Shown here: positions 10,766-22,918 of the stretch, in pieces
How positions within the stretch are numbered: position 1 is the first letter of the stretch
Layout of the letters: each line of letters starts with the position of its first letter
Origin: Agelaius tricolor
Taxonomy: Eukaryota > Chordata > Aves > Passeriformes > Icteridae
DNA length: 64,000 nt
Assembly (NCBI GenBank): GCA_023055355.1
Contig: JALJCS010000029.1
Coordinates: 5,146,001-5,210,000, forward strand
Reading direction: 5' to 3'
Position numbers and translations under genes: made by a program
The notes under the pieces: generated by a model
The model's database searches: none
What the model was told of the DNA's origin: nothing
Seen by the model: only the letters and a program-made list of their open reading frames with translations

Positions 10766-10980
10766 CTCCCAAAACAGCAGGCACAGGACACGAGCAGCAG
10801 CAGGAGGAGGAGGAGGAGGTGGAAAAACTCAGGGCAACAGCTCAGAACCGGGGGGTGGGTCCCAGAAAAGCCTAAAACACCAGAGCACAAACCTAAAACC
10901 CAGCATGGGCACCCCCATCTATCCCTCCTGCCTCTTGTGGGAGCAGATCTGAGACTTCAGCTCCTCCAGCCCCGAGTTTC

Positions 10981-11537
10981 CAGGACATTTCCAGTCCCTG
11001 ACAATTGTCACTCCCTTTTCACATGGTTTAGACACCCAGGTGTCACCAGGCTGGCCCAAAGCAGGACATTCCCCTTCCCTTGCAATTGTCACTGTTTTTA
11101 TCTGGTTTAGACACCCAGGTGTCACCAGCCTGGACCAAAGAAGGACATTTCCAGTCCCTTGCAATTGTCACTCTGGTTTTATCTGGTTTAGGCAGCCAAG
11201 CGTCACAAGCCTGGCTCAAAGCAGGACATTTCCCTTCCCCTACAATTGTCACTCCCTTTTCACCTGGTTTAGGCAGCCAGGTGTCACCAGGCTGGACCAA
11301 AGCAGGACATTTCCCATCCATTACAATTGTCATTCTGGTTTTATCTGGTTTAGGCAGCCAGGTGTCACCAGCCTGGACCAAAGAAGGACATTTCCAGTCC
11401 CTTACAATTGTCACTGTTTTTATCTGGTTTAGACACCCAGGTGTCACCAGGCTGGCCCAAAGCAGGACATTTCCAGTCCCTTACAATTGTCACTCCCTTT
11501 TCACCTGGTTTAGACAGCCAGGTGTCACCAGCCTTTC
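10981..11537. repeat. 80-bp minisatellite, 7 units
   Basis: CAATTGTCA recurs at 11002, 11083, 11162, 11243, 11324, 11405 and 11484 (spacing 79 or 81). Each unit has a TTTAGACACCCAGGTGTCAC core with an internal ACACC/GGTGT palindrome and GGCCCAAAGCAGGACATT. Frames of 130-172 codons on both strands come from the repeat. Confidence 0.95.
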
Positions 11538-12384
11538 TAAAATCCCGATTCCTTTGTGTCCATCTTGCCAAGCAGCCAGGGGACTGGCAGGAAGATGAAG
11601 AGAGGCCCAGGAATGGAGAGGAGGCTGGGGAGAGGATGCAGAAGGGCCCAGGGGAGGAAGGGAAGCTGGGGGGAGGATGCAGAGAGGCGTGGGCAGGTGT
11701 GAGAAGTGCTGGGAGCAGCACAAAGCTGCTAACAGAAATAAAACTGTGCCTCCACAGGAGCTGGATGAGCTGAAAAACACAACACCTCTGCTGGGTTTGC
11801 AGACAGGAGACACCACGTGGGACACACCACCCCCGGTTCTGGGGCTGGGATTGCAGAGCTGGATCATCCAGCACCTCAGGAGAACCCTCAGACTCGTTTC
11901 AACCCACAGCATTATTTGTGTAATCGCAAATAAACACATCAGGGCAGACCCCACAGCAGGGAGATACCCACAAACCCAGGGCTGGGAAGAAGCTGGGACA
12001 GAATAATTCTGTGAAAAGGAGCATCAGCAGCCTCTGGCACGGGCTTTAGGACCACTGTGAGGTCTCCCATAGCAGTTTGAAGCCAAATCCCACAACCAGA
12101 CATGGGGATGGGCCAGCAGGAGGTCTCAGATGACCCAAAGGTAAGGAAAAGGGTTTAGGGTTTAGCTCTCACAGGCTGTCATTGCTTTGGCTGCAAGTAA
12201 GAGAGGAAAATGGGCCCAAACCAGGCAAATTTAGGAAGTCTGGAGGAGAGCAAGAGAAAGGAAAAGCTGTAGTGCCAGTCTGGTTCCCACTACAACTGCA
12301 GAACATTTTCTGTGTTTGTCATCCCAGCATCCTCCAGGACGGTGCTGGCAGCCACAGGCACAGCTCTGCTCACTCAGCACTGAG
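11538..12384. other. Non-repetitive stretch, nothing recognised
   Basis: About 0.85 kb. Only a short GGGGAGGATGCAGA duplication near 11630-11690 was noticed. The 154-169 codon minus frames here extend into the adjacent array and show no domain. Confidence 0.45.
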
Positions 12385-13475
12385 AGAGCCCCAAAATCAC
12401 AGCCACCAACGCCTGACCCTGAATGGAGCCCCAAAATCACAGCCACCAATGCCTGACCCTGAATGGAGCCCCAAAATCACAGCCACCAATGCCTGACCCT
12501 GAATGGAGCCCCAAAATCACAGCCACCAACACCTGACCCTGAATGGAGCCCCAAAATCACAGCCCTCAACGCCTGACCCTGAATGGAGCCCCAAAATCAC
12601 AGCGACCAATGCCTGACCCTGAATGGAGCCCCAAAATCACAGCCACCAATGCCTGACCCTAAATGGAGCCCCAAAATCACAGCCCTCAACGCCTGACCCT
12701 GAATGGAGCCCCAAAATCACAGCGACCAATGCCTGACCCTAAACAGCCCCAAAATCACAGCCACCAATGCCTGACCCTGAATGGAGCCCCAAAATCACAG
12801 CCACCAATGCCTGACCCTGAATGGAGCCCCAAAATCACAGCCACCAATGCCTGACCCTGAATGGAGCCCCAAAATCACAGCCACCAATGCCTGACCCTTA
12901 ATGGAGCCCCAAAATCAACACCAGCACAGCCAACAAGTGCCTGACCCTAAATGAAACCCCAAAATCATCACCCAGTACAATCATCAATGCCTGACCCTAA
13001 ATGGAGCCCCAAAATCACAGCCATCAATGCCTGACCATAAATGAAGCCCCAAAATCAACTCCAGCACAATCAACAAGTGCCTGACCCTAAATGAAAACCC
13101 AAAATCATCACCAGCACAATAATCAGGTTCTGACCCTAAATGAAAACCCAAAATCAGCACAATCAACAATTGCCTGACCCTAAATAAAGCCCCAAAATCA
13201 GCACCAGCACAATCATCAATACCTGATCCTAAATGAAGCCCCAAAATTAACTCCAGCACAGCCATCAATGCCTGACCCTAAATGGAGCCTCAAAATCATC
13301 GCCAGCACAATAATCAGGTTCTGACCCTAAATGAAAACCCAAAATCAGCACAATCAACAATTGCCTGACCCTAAATGAAGCCCCAAAATCAGCACCAGCA
13401 CAATCATCAATACCCGATCCTAAATGAAGCCCCAAAATCAGCACCAGCAGAGCCATCAATGCCTGGCCCTAAATG
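12385..13475. repeat. 40-bp minisatellite with degenerate flank
   Basis: From 12385 to about 12900 nearly identical 40-base units read GAATGGAGCCCCAAAATCAC plus AGCCACCAATGCCTGACCCT. From about 12900 to 13475 the units become longer (about 45-60 bases) and diverged, with CAGCACAATCATCAA inserted. The homogeneous core and degenerate right flank resemble an array growing at one side. Confidence 0.93.
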
Positions 13476-14784
13476 AGCCTGGTGGAGCAGGGGCAGAGCT
13501 CTGTAATAATTCACTTTATCTTTAAATTAAAGTTTAAAACACAGATCCCAGCCTCTGGCAGGGTGGATCCCTCTGTTCATGGAGGGACAAACCCCAGGCC
13601 TTTGGGATCCAGGCCAGAATTTCAAACAAATTTCAAACCAACTGCTCAAATAATTCCAAATAAACATTTGTTAATCTGAAGGTGTGAAAGAGAGAATTCC
13701 CCGGTGAGCACAGTGAGTGCACACCTGACCCACTCGAATTCTGTAAGAAAATCATTTATTTCAAAAACCCCAGCGCTAAACCCAAATGTTTTTGACTCCA
13801 CTCTGCACCTGCATGCCCGATGAAGATTTATCAGAGCATGGAAGCTCAGGAGAGTTCCTGATTTGCATCTCATTAGCATGAATGTTTATTGCACTCTGCA
13901 GCTCTGATTCCAGGGCACAACTGGGATAAAGTCGTGCCCCGCAACCCTTTGGGACAGGCAAAGTGCACAGGGCAGCTGAGCTCCAAATGAAGATAAAAAT
14001 GGAAAATTGGGGAAAAAAATTTGAATAAAAAATTGGGAAATATGGTGTTATAATCAGCAATTTTACTTTTTGGCTCAAAAAATAAAACATGCCATAAAAC
14101 CACTGAAAATGTGACAATTCCTTATGGGATTGCTGTGCTTTCTCCCTCTTTCTTTTCCTACTTTGTTTTTTACTTTCTGCTGCTTCACATTTCTGTTCAG
14201 CCCCAAACCAGCTGAAGATTTTTTTTACCTGACCAAGAGCCCACAACTCCAGCAACCTCAGCCCTTATCAAATTTGTTGCAAGAGAAATCTTGCATAAAT
14301 CAAATTTGGTGCAGGAGAAAAGCTTGAAAATCTGGAAGTAATGGATAAAAAAAATTGGAATAAAAAATCATGAAGAAGACACCCAAAAAGGCCCACGAGT
14401 GTGAATAGTTCTAGTAATGTTAATTTAAGATATATTTATAAGTTCCTCGTGTTATTAAAGAGCAACAGATGCTTTGAGTTCTCTGTAAAATAGATCAAAC
14501 TTAAATTCCCCTTTGACATGGGCACGTCACTGCCTAAAATCCACATTATTCACAGGCAATTCCAAGTTATTTGTCTGCTGTAAATGGAAGTTTTGCAGAA
14601 AGTTTAGCAGAACCACAACAGGACCATTCCCTCTCAGGTGCTGCCCTGTGTTTCCTTCTCCTCCTCAGGGTCTCTCTCAAGACTCAGAATTTTTTGGAGA
14701 CACCAGGGAATCACCCCTGTGTTTGCTGCTTTCCAAAACACCTCATATTATTCTATTATTAAAAATTTAATTAAATATTAAACT
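13476..14784. other. Non-repetitive stretch, nothing recognised
   Basis: About 1.3 kb of moderately AT-rich sequence. A 159-codon minus frame (13776-14255) has no recognisable domain and low-complexity Lys/Ser-rich parts; it is probably chance. Confidence 0.45.
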
Positions 14785-15190
14785 AAATTTAGGATTAAAT
14801 ATTATTCAATTATTCACTTGTTAGTTATCCTGGTCTTGGGGTCCAAAATTTAGGATTAAATATTATTTAGCTATTCACTTGTTAGTTATCCTGGTCTTGG
14901 GGTCCAAAATTTAGAATTTAATATTATTCTATTATTCACTTGTTAGTTATCCTGGTCTTGGGGTCCAAAATTTAGAATTAAATATTATTTAATGATTCAC
15001 TTGTTATTTATCCTGGTCTTGGGGTCCAAAATTTAGAATTTAATATTATTCTATTATTCACTTGTTAGTTATCCTGGTCTTGGGGTCCAAAATTTAGAAT
15101 TAAATATTATTCAATTATTCACTTGTTAGTTATCCTGGTCTTGGGGTCCAAAATTTAGAATTAAATATTATTCAATTATTCACTTGTGAG
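14785..15190. repeat. 61-bp AT-rich minisatellite, about 6.5 units
   Basis: TGGTCTTGGG recurs at 14831, 14892, 14953, 15014, 15075 and 15136, a strict 61-base spacing. Each unit also has TTATTCACTTGTTAGTTATCC and a variable AATATTATTYAATTATT part. Confidence 0.95.
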
Positions 15191-16861
15191 TTGAGACAAC
15201 GTTCTTTTCAGGATAGGCCAAAAATGGAATTATTTCCACTCTGCTGATTCCACCTTTAGGGAGGAGAAAAGGCAATAGGAGCTTCCAGGCTCAAACTTTT
15301 GGTTTTCCAGGACCAAACTGCCGCCTTGTTGGTTATATTCACAAAATAGGGGTTGTAAAAGGAAAAATGATGACTATTCAGAGCTCATCTAGTCCAGATA
15401 AAGCAAGATGCAGATCAGGGTCATTCATGAATAAATGAAATTCTGTAAAAAAAGAATTTACATAAATGAAATAAATGTATTTAAATAGATATTTAAATGT
15501 ATTTAAATGTAATTTAAAATGTATTTTAATAGATAATTTTACTAAATAAAAGTATTTTAATAAATAAAATAAAGGTTTTTTTTTTTTTTTTTTTGTATTT
15601 TAAATGATAAATGTTATTTATTTAACATTTACCCAATAGTTTCAGGCTTCTTGTGTGGAAAAGGTCAAAAGCAGATGATGGTAACAGCACCTGATATCTC
15701 CATATTGACCTTAAATTTCTTTTTCCCTCTTTGCCTCAGCGTGTTCTCATGGAAAATGCACAGAAGTAAAACGGATCAGATATGAAATTAGACAGAATTT
15801 TGGTTTAAAATAAATAAAAGACAAGCCCTGGTCACCAATCAATGCTCTTGCATGGAAATTCCATTCACATCCTTGCAAGTGCTCTGAGCAACAGGACATG
15901 AAGCTGTGGAGAAGATGAAAAAGAACAAAAAGGGAATTTTTCCTAGATCTCAAGTGATGCTTTTTGCTTTCAGTGCGACGTTTCTGTCCAGCTCCCAGCA
16001 GTGGGGGAAGGCTGCAATTCCTGCATCCCCTCCACACATCGGCAGCACCCTGCTCCTATTTCAGACAGGTTTTCTGTCAAGCATCCCGAGGATCCCAGCT
16101 GGCTAAAACACCAGGATTGACGGTGTCATCCTTTATTCAGGGCCTAATGCTGCTCCTGAGGAGGATCACTGTTAATGAGATGAGCTGGGTGTGCGTCTGG
16201 AGCTGTGTGTGCTCACGGAATAATCAGAATAAACCCGGCCCAAATCCTGGGCCAGGCTCAGCCCAAACTCCAGCCAAGGATTTTTTGGCAGCTGTTTATT
16301 GCTCTCAGTAATGCCTCCTCTCAATATTTGTGTGAATTATAGAATATATTTGGGCTCATCCTGAAAGTACACAAACAACTGGCTGGGAAAAGTGTTGTCC
16401 AGCTGATACTAATTTGTGGCAAAAGCTGTTCTGAGAACTCAAATGAGAGGTGTGGACCAACCTAAGCCTGATAACTCCCCTCAGCTGCTATTTCCAGGGC
16501 AATCACCTCCAGAAGGAAGCTAGGAATTCTTGTTGACAGGCAGAAAAGCTGCTCAAGACAAGAAAATCAGAAGAAAACCGCCACAGAATGAAGATACGAG
16601 AGCAGAGAGAAAGGTTTGGTTTTAAAACTGAGTAGGTGCACAAGCGGTTTGGAATATCCAGGAGGTCCAAAAAATATTAAAAAATATCAAAAAAATAGCC
16701 AAAAAATAGCCAAGAATACTCTGTTATCACAGCTGTCTGAACACCCCTTCCTTCCTGCACCAGCCCTTGGTTTGGAGGCTTTTAATGCTCTGAGACACTG
16801 AAATCTTGTGGGATGAGCAAAGCCAAAATTCCCCGAATTTCCAATCCCCTCCCAAGCCTAT
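15191..16861. other. Non-repetitive stretch with AT-rich part and poly(T)
   Basis: 15440-15620 is dominated by ATTTAAAT-like words and holds a T run at about 15577-15594. The rest shows no gene or element. Confidence 0.5.
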
Positions 16862-17145
16862 CACAGCCTGTTCCTCAGTCCATGTTAGAGCTCAAATCCC
16901 ACCACAGCCTGTTCCTCAGTCCATGGTAACATCTCCAATCCCTCCCAATCCCCATCACAGCCTGTTCCTCAGTCCATGTTAGAGCCCCAATCCCACCACA
17001 GCCTGTTCCTCAGTCCATGTTCACAGCTCCAATCCCATCACAGCCTGTTCCTCAGTCCATGTTCACAGCCCCAATCCCATCACAGCCTGTTCCTCAGTCC
17101 ATGTTCACAGCCCCAATCCCATCACAGCCTGTTCCTCAGTCCATG
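16862..17145. repeat. 42-bp minisatellite, 7 units
   Basis: CCTGTTCCTCAGTCCATG recurs at 16867, 16908, 16961, 17002, 17044, 17086 and 17128. The last three units are nearly identical (GTTCACAGCCCCAATCCCAT), giving an in-frame 14-residue repeat that is not evidence of a protein. Confidence 0.93.
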
Positions 17146-17259
17146 TTAATAGCTTTACCAGCAGCAGGGCTGGGCTCTCACTGCACCCTCCAGAGGGGCC
17201 ATTCCCCCAAGATTTGTACTTTTTATTCCCTCATTTGCCCCCCTGGCTCTGCACCATTG

Positions 17260-18435
17260 CTGGTCCCGCTGCTGTGGCAGTGCCTCAGGTGAGGCTGGAG
17301 CAGGAACTCAGTTCTTACCTGGTTCCTGCTGCTCTGGCAGTGCCTCAGGTGAGGATGGCAGCAAGAACACGGCTCTTACCTGGTTCCTGGTGCTGTGGCA
17401 GTGCCTCAGGTGAGGATGGAGCAGGAACTCAATTCTTACCTGGTTCCTGGTGCTGTGGCAGTGCTCCCAGTGAGGATGGAGCAGCAGCTCAGCCCTTTTC
17501 CGGTGCCTCAGGTGAGATGGAGCAGGAACACGACTCTCACCTTGTTCCCAATGCTGTGGCAGTGCCTCAGGTGAGGATGGAGCAGGAACTCGGTTCTTAC
17601 CTGGTTCCTGGTGCTGTGGCAGTGCCTCAGGTGAGGATGGGAGCAGAAACTGGATTCTTACCTGGCTCCCGGTATTGTGGCAGTGTCCCCCGTGAGGATG
17701 AAGCAGGAACTCCATTCTTACCTGGCTCCCGGTGCTGTGGCAGCGCCCGTGAGGACGGGAGGAGGAACGCGGCTCTCACCGCGTTCCCGGTGCTGTCTCA
17801 GTACCTCAGGTGAGGATGGAGCAGGAACTCGGTTCTTACCCTGCTCCGGGTGCTGTGGCAGTGCCTCGGGTGAGGATGGAGCGGGAACACGGCTCTCACC
17901 TGGCTCCCAGCGCTGTGGCAGAGCCTCCCGTGCCGGTGGGAGCAGGAACTCGGGTCTTTCCTGGCTCCTGGTGCTTTGGCATCCCGTGAGGATGGAGCAG
18001 CAGCTCGGCTCTCTCCCGGTGCTGTGGCAGTGCCCCCAGTGAGGATGGGAGCAAGCAGCTCGGTTCTTACCCTGCTCCGGTGCTGTGGCAGTGCCTCAGG
18101 TGAGGATGGAGCAGGAACTCGGTTCTTACCCCGCTCCCGGTGCTGTGGCAGTGCCCTCCGTGCCGGCGGCAGCACGAACACGACTCTCACCTCGTTCTCG
18201 ATGCTGTGGCAGTGTCCCCAGTGAGGATGGAGCAGGAACACGACTCTCACCTCGTTCCCGGTGCTGTGGCAGTGCCCCCAGTGAGGATGGAGCAGGAACA
18301 CGACTCTCACCTCGTTCTCGATGCTGTGGCAGTGTCCCCAGTGAGGATGGAGCAGGAACACGACTCTCACCTCGTTCCCGGTGCTGTGGCAGTGTCCCCA
18401 GTGAGGATGGAGCAGCAGCTGGGCTCTCCCCTGGC
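17260..18435. repeat. 60-bp minisatellite, about 20 units, abutting a CpG island
   Basis: Units contain GGTGCTGTGGCAGTG, then CCTCAGGTGAGGATGGAGCA, then GGAAC(T/A)CGRYTCTYACC. Many units contain CAG/GTGAGG, a good splice-donor consensus on the plus strand. CpG density rises towards the right end, and the last five units (18170-18420) are almost identical with a two-unit alternation (GTTCTCGATGC versus GTTCCCGGTGC). Frames of 199-219 codons on plus and 215 codons on minus follow from the 60-base period. Confidence 0.95.
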
Positions 18436-18439
18436 TCTC

Positions 18440-18735
18440 ATTCATTCAGCAGCCGCGGCCAGCGGGGCATCCCGTGGCGGGGAGGAGGATGAGGAGGATG
18501 CGCTCCGGGGGGATGAGAGGCGGCGCAGGCAGCACAGCCCCCGTGCCGGGGCTCATCGCAGCGCCGAGGACACGCAGAGCGCCCGCACGGCGGCTCGGAG
18601 CCTGGGAAAGCCTGTTAACCCTTCCCTGGCTGCGGCGCTGCGAGCGGCGCTCCCGCATCTCCGGGGATGCGCCCTCCGTGCCCGCCAATCCCGGCGCTCG
18701 CAGCCGCGCCTCGCCCACAGCAGGTGGGATTTGGC
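18440..18735. promoter_or_regulatory. CpG island, possible promoter or first exon
   Basis: I count about 36 CpG dinucleotides in roughly 265 bases, close to the number expected from base composition, whereas nearly all of the window is CpG-depleted. It contains GGCGGGG-like Sp1-type words and ends at CCCACAGCAG/GTGGGA, which fits a splice donor on the plus strand. Bird CpG islands of this size usually mark promoters. No downstream exon could be tied to it, so gene identity and direction are unknown. It could also be an unmethylated edge of the neighbouring GC-rich minisatellite. Confidence 0.55.
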
Positions 18736-18851
18736 AGGCTGGAGGCTGAAAAGGGGTCAAACCAGCGATTCCCGCTTTAAAAACCCTAAAAAAACCTGAT
18801 GGGAAAGGTACAAAAACCTGGTTATCAGCAGAACGACAGAGTGGGTGACCG

Positions 18852-19228
18852 TGTTCACAGGGGTCTGAGGATGAGGGAAGGGACGAGGATCTGACTCCAT
18901 GGTTCAGAAGGCTGATTTATTATTTTATGATATATATTGTATTAAAACTATACTAAAAGAATAGAAGAAAGGATTTCATCAGAAGGCTGGCTAAGAATAG
19001 AAAAAGAAAGAATGACAACAAAGGTTTGTGGCTCAGACTCTCTGTCCGAGCCAGCTGGGCTGTGATTGGCCATTAATCAGAAACAACCACATGAGCCCAA
19101 TCCCAGATGCACCTGTTGCATTCCACAGCAGCAGATAACCATTGGTTGCATTTTGTTCCTGAGGCCTCTCAGCTTCTCAGGAGGAGCAATCCTAAGGAAA
19201 GGATTTTCCATAAAAGATGTCTGTGACA
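18852..19228 (-). mobile_element. LTR family B, full-length solo copy (377 bp)
   Basis: On the minus strand it runs from TGTCACAGACATC to CCTGTGAACA, with TTCCTNNGATTGCTCCTCC, GGCCAATCACAGCCCAGCTG, AATAATAAAT and ATGGAGTCAGATCCTCG in order. It has the same length as the copy at 50642-51018. No coding part adjoins it and no clear target-site duplication is visible. Confidence 0.88.
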
Positions 19229-20764
19229 GGGGTGCCTGGACCGACTGAATCCCAAACCCACAGGACTGGAGGTGGAAAGGTGGCTTGGATCTTACAGAGG
19301 AGGGGTCTGAATATTTCTATTTCCTCCTTTCACAGCAGTATTAGACAGGTTTGGAGCATCTGTGCGCACCATCTGCAGCAGGAATACACTTCCTAGGGAG
19401 TTTAAAGATTTCTTTGTTCCCAGAATCAGAGGGGTGAGGGCAACACCTGAGAAACACCTGGCAGAAATGTCACAGAGGAGACACAGAAACAGATGAGGTT
19501 AATGGGAAATCAGGTCCATTCCAGCATGAAGGCCCTTGCACTGGAGCACCAGCCCTGCTGCCAGCACAGGCTCAAAGCTCTGATTGATCCTCTCTCTCTC
19601 ACTGTGATCACTTTCCCTTTGCACATTGCCTTAATTCCATGACAAGACCGATTCAATTTCTCTCTCAACAATGCTTATCCTATTCTATAACATTTCTAAA
19701 CCAACACTTCTTATCTCAAAGTTAAGAAATTTGAGAAGAAATTTGTTGAGAAATTTGTATACAAATACAGACCACATAAACCTTCTGTCAAGCTTTAAAA
19801 ATTCTCTACAGATCCGTTTCCCACAAAAGCCAAATATTCCTTCCCTAAAAACACACCCTGGGGACTTGGATGCCAAGCTGTCATTAACTGTAATGAATCA
19901 AAATCCACTGTGGGGGCTGAGGTTCAGCTGCCTGGTCCTGCTTTAACCAGCCCTGACAGAAGCAGCAGCTCCCATCCTGGGCTTGCCAAGTCTCAGGGGA
20001 CAGCCTGGCTTGGACAATGTCAGAGAAATCAGACTGGTTTGGAGCAGGCTGGCACAGAGCAAGAAAAAATTAAAATTACAAAGCACATTTCCTCAAAGGC
20101 TCCTGCCCAGGACCAAACTCACACCAGCAATGCAGCAGGATCAGGGAAATAAAGCCCATGGGGAAGGCAGCAGATGGGAAAAAACCTGCACAAAGCAAAC
20201 CCCAACCATCACATCCCTCCCCTCCAGGACGGGCTAATGCAGGGCTGCCTCCTCCTGTTTGCTCTCAAAGCAAGCCCCAGCCTCCCTGTCTGAGTTTTGA
20301 GGCAGACACTGGCAAACTCCAGCGTTTGTGTGGGGACACATGACTGGGTGCAGCCAGGTTTGGGAGGATTTGAACTGACTGGAGCCAGGGGTGTCCTAGA
20401 AAAGCAGCTCTGGCCAGCAGAGAGGGGCAGACAAAGCTCAGGCAGGGCTGGAGGTGCTGTCTGCTCTGCTGTCTCAGGCAGGGAACGCATCCAAGCAGGG
20501 CCAGAGCAGGAGGATCCTTCACCCTGCCCAGCCTGACCCCTGGGAGCTGCTGGGACCCTCCTGGGCACAGCAAGGAGAAGGAAAATCTGACATTGCACAA
20601 CTCCTCCAGGTGGAGAAGTGTCTCCCCTAATTCCCAGGATGGAAGTGCCACTTCACAGAGGGTGGAATTTTCACATTGCTCTGATTTAATGCTGCAAACC
20701 TGCCAAGAGTCACCAATGCTGTGGTTACCTCTGGACTGGAGAACACAGACAGGAAACCTGCCAC
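19229..20764. other. Non-repetitive stretch, nothing recognised
   Basis: About 1.5 kb. Frames of up to 129 codons on the minus strand at 20209-20651 show no domain. An AGAAATTTGAGAAGAAATTTG short duplication lies near 19725-19760. Confidence 0.45.
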
Positions 20765-21498
20765 TGTCACATTTTCTGAAAAATCCATTTGCCCAGGATT
20801 TCTTCTCCTGGGAAGCTGAGAAGCCTCAGAGAAAAATGAAAACAAGAATTATCTGATTGGCTTCTCCTGTGTTTGGCTGCTTTGGAATGTGGTCTGGAGA
20901 TTGTTTGTACAACATGTGAATTGTTTTGAGTTAATGACCAATCACAGTCAGGCTGTGTCAGACTCTGAGGAGAGAGTCAGGAGTTTTTAATTAGGATCTT
21001 GTTAAGCCTTCTGTCTCCTTTCTCTCTTCTTTAGTGTGGTTTAGTATAGCATGATATAATAATGTAATGTAATGTAATGTAATATAATGTAATATAATGT
21101 AATGTAATATAATGTAATATAATGTAATGTAATGTAATATAATATAATGTAATGTAATATAATATAATGTAACGTAATATAATGTAATGTAACGTAATAT
21201 AATGTAATGTAACATAATGTAATGTAATATAATATAATGTAATGTAATATAATATAATATAATGTAATGTAATATAATATAATATAATATAATATAATAT
21301 AATATAATGTAATGTAATATAGTATAATATAATATAATGTAATATAATGTAATATAATATAATATAATATAATGTAATGCAATATAATATAATATAATAT
21401 AACATAACATAACATAACATAACATCATAATATATCATAAAATAATAAATTAGACTTCTAAGAACATGGAGTCAGATTCATCATTCCTTCCTGCCACA
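20765..21498 (+). mobile_element. LTR family A, solo copy enlarged by a pentamer expansion
   Basis: It starts TGTCACATTTTCTGAAAAATC, has TTGCCCAGGATTTCTTCTCC, CTGTGTCAGACTCTGAGGAG, the TAGTATAGCATGATATAATA region, AATAATAAATTAG and GAACATGGAGTCAGATTC, and ends CCTGCCACA. It matches the copies at 5590, 52023 and 53163 except that the short TATAATA-type segment is replaced by about 370 bases of pentamers. Without the expansion the LTR is about 365 bases, the usual family size here. Confidence 0.88.
21055..21424. repeat. (TAATG/TAATA)n pentamer microsatellite inside an LTR
   Basis: About 74 pentamers, mostly TAATG or TAATA with some TAACG and TAACA, fill the AT-rich core of the LTR. Because the run has no G on the minus strand stop pattern, the three minus frames stay open for 124-145 codons as Tyr/Leu/Ile/His strings, which is an artefact. 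Confidence 0.96.
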
Positions 21499-22918
21499 GG
21501 GAACCCTGAAAATACCACAGTAACCAGCAGCACACCCATCCCAAAAACCTCACTAAGGTTGTTCTCTCTGATGTTGATCCGGAAAATTTGCTTAATTAAC
21601 TTTTTCCTGTGAATTTGTCCTCTCAGGAGCACAGCCAGCATGAAGCCCAGCATCAAGTACAAATAATAAACACAGCCCAGCTCCATCCCTTGGTGTCTCA
21701 CTGAGGAAACTCCTGGCCTGGATGCCTTAAAAAAGCCCAGGACAGCCTGGGAGTGTAAAGCATTTCTCACTCTGTTCTGCAGGCAGAACAATCTGTCTGC
21801 AAGAAACCACCCAGCCACCCTGAAAATCCACATTTTAATCAGAGTCTGGGGTTAGTCTACCCAGACTTGAATAAAAAATGGTGCTGAGGAGCCAGAATTT
21901 ACCAGGGAAACGCAGCCATTATTCAAGCGCAGCCCTCACTCCTTTGCTCTGCTCTCTCCATCCCTCTTGCTCTGAGTGCTCCTCTATAAAAAGCAAAGCT
22001 GACCCTCTGCAGGAGCCAACTCCTTCATGCATCACCTGCCAGCTCAGAAAAACATCCTTGAAGGGAGCTGTCAGTGCAGAGCTTAAAATATTCTGAGGAT
22101 GGCAGAGTTGCACGGGGATTTCCACGGGAGCAGACACGGTGACTTTTGGAGGGAACAAATGCAGCAACAGCACCAAAAATCACATTTCTTGTGCTCCCAG
22201 CCAGCAGGAGATTGGACATCGGGTTTCCACCTGCCTGTTTTCAGATCTAGGGCTCTTCCCTTGGAAAAAGGAGACAAAATCTGTGCCCTGTTTTGCCTCC
22301 CCTAGGCTCTAATCTCTGTTCTGCAAAGCAGGGAGTCAACACAAAGCCAGCCCAGGGCTTCTGAGAAAGGAATTTGACCTCAAAGACTCATGTGGATGTT
22401 GATAAGCTGCAAAAGAAAAACAGTTTCACCAAAAGGATAAAAAAAAAACAAACCCCAAACCTCAAACATTTAACTCATTTAACTGAGCCCACCTAGACAT
22501 GGGATTAAGTCTGTCTGCACAACAGGTTTGTATTTATTCCCCTCAAATACTGAGCTCTCTGCTGAGACTCAGCTCAAGAGTAACAGAAAACACTAAGTAT
22601 GTGTGGGTTTTAATGAGGGAAAAAACAATAATTTAAAAAAATAAATCAGTCAGAAGCTGCCTTATCACTACACAAGCAGAGTATTCCTAATTCTCTGAGC
22701 AGAATTAGCCCCTAAATTGTCTCCAAATGCTGCTCTATCAGCCCTTCAAGGCAGAAGTGCAGCATCCTGTGGGAACTCAGCACATCGCTCCCGATGTCCA
22801 GAGATGCCAGGAGAACCCTTGGGGGTCTCGGAAATCCTGGAATGTTGCCAAGAGTGTTTGGTGGCTTGATTTTGATCCATCCACAGAAGTAACAAGAGTC
22901 TGAGGACAAGAGAATCAC
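21499..22918. other. Non-repetitive stretch, nothing recognised
   Basis: About 1.4 kb. Weak similarity of 21499-21530 to the sequence after other family A LTRs (AAATACCACAGTAACCAG versus AAATACAATAACCAG at 6900) suggests that the repeat extends a little past the LTR. Nothing else recognised. Confidence 0.45.

Noticed and set aside
20991..21438. Tyr/Leu/Ile-rich frames of 124-145 codons on minus
   Set aside because: They arise from the pentamer microsatellite inside an LTR.
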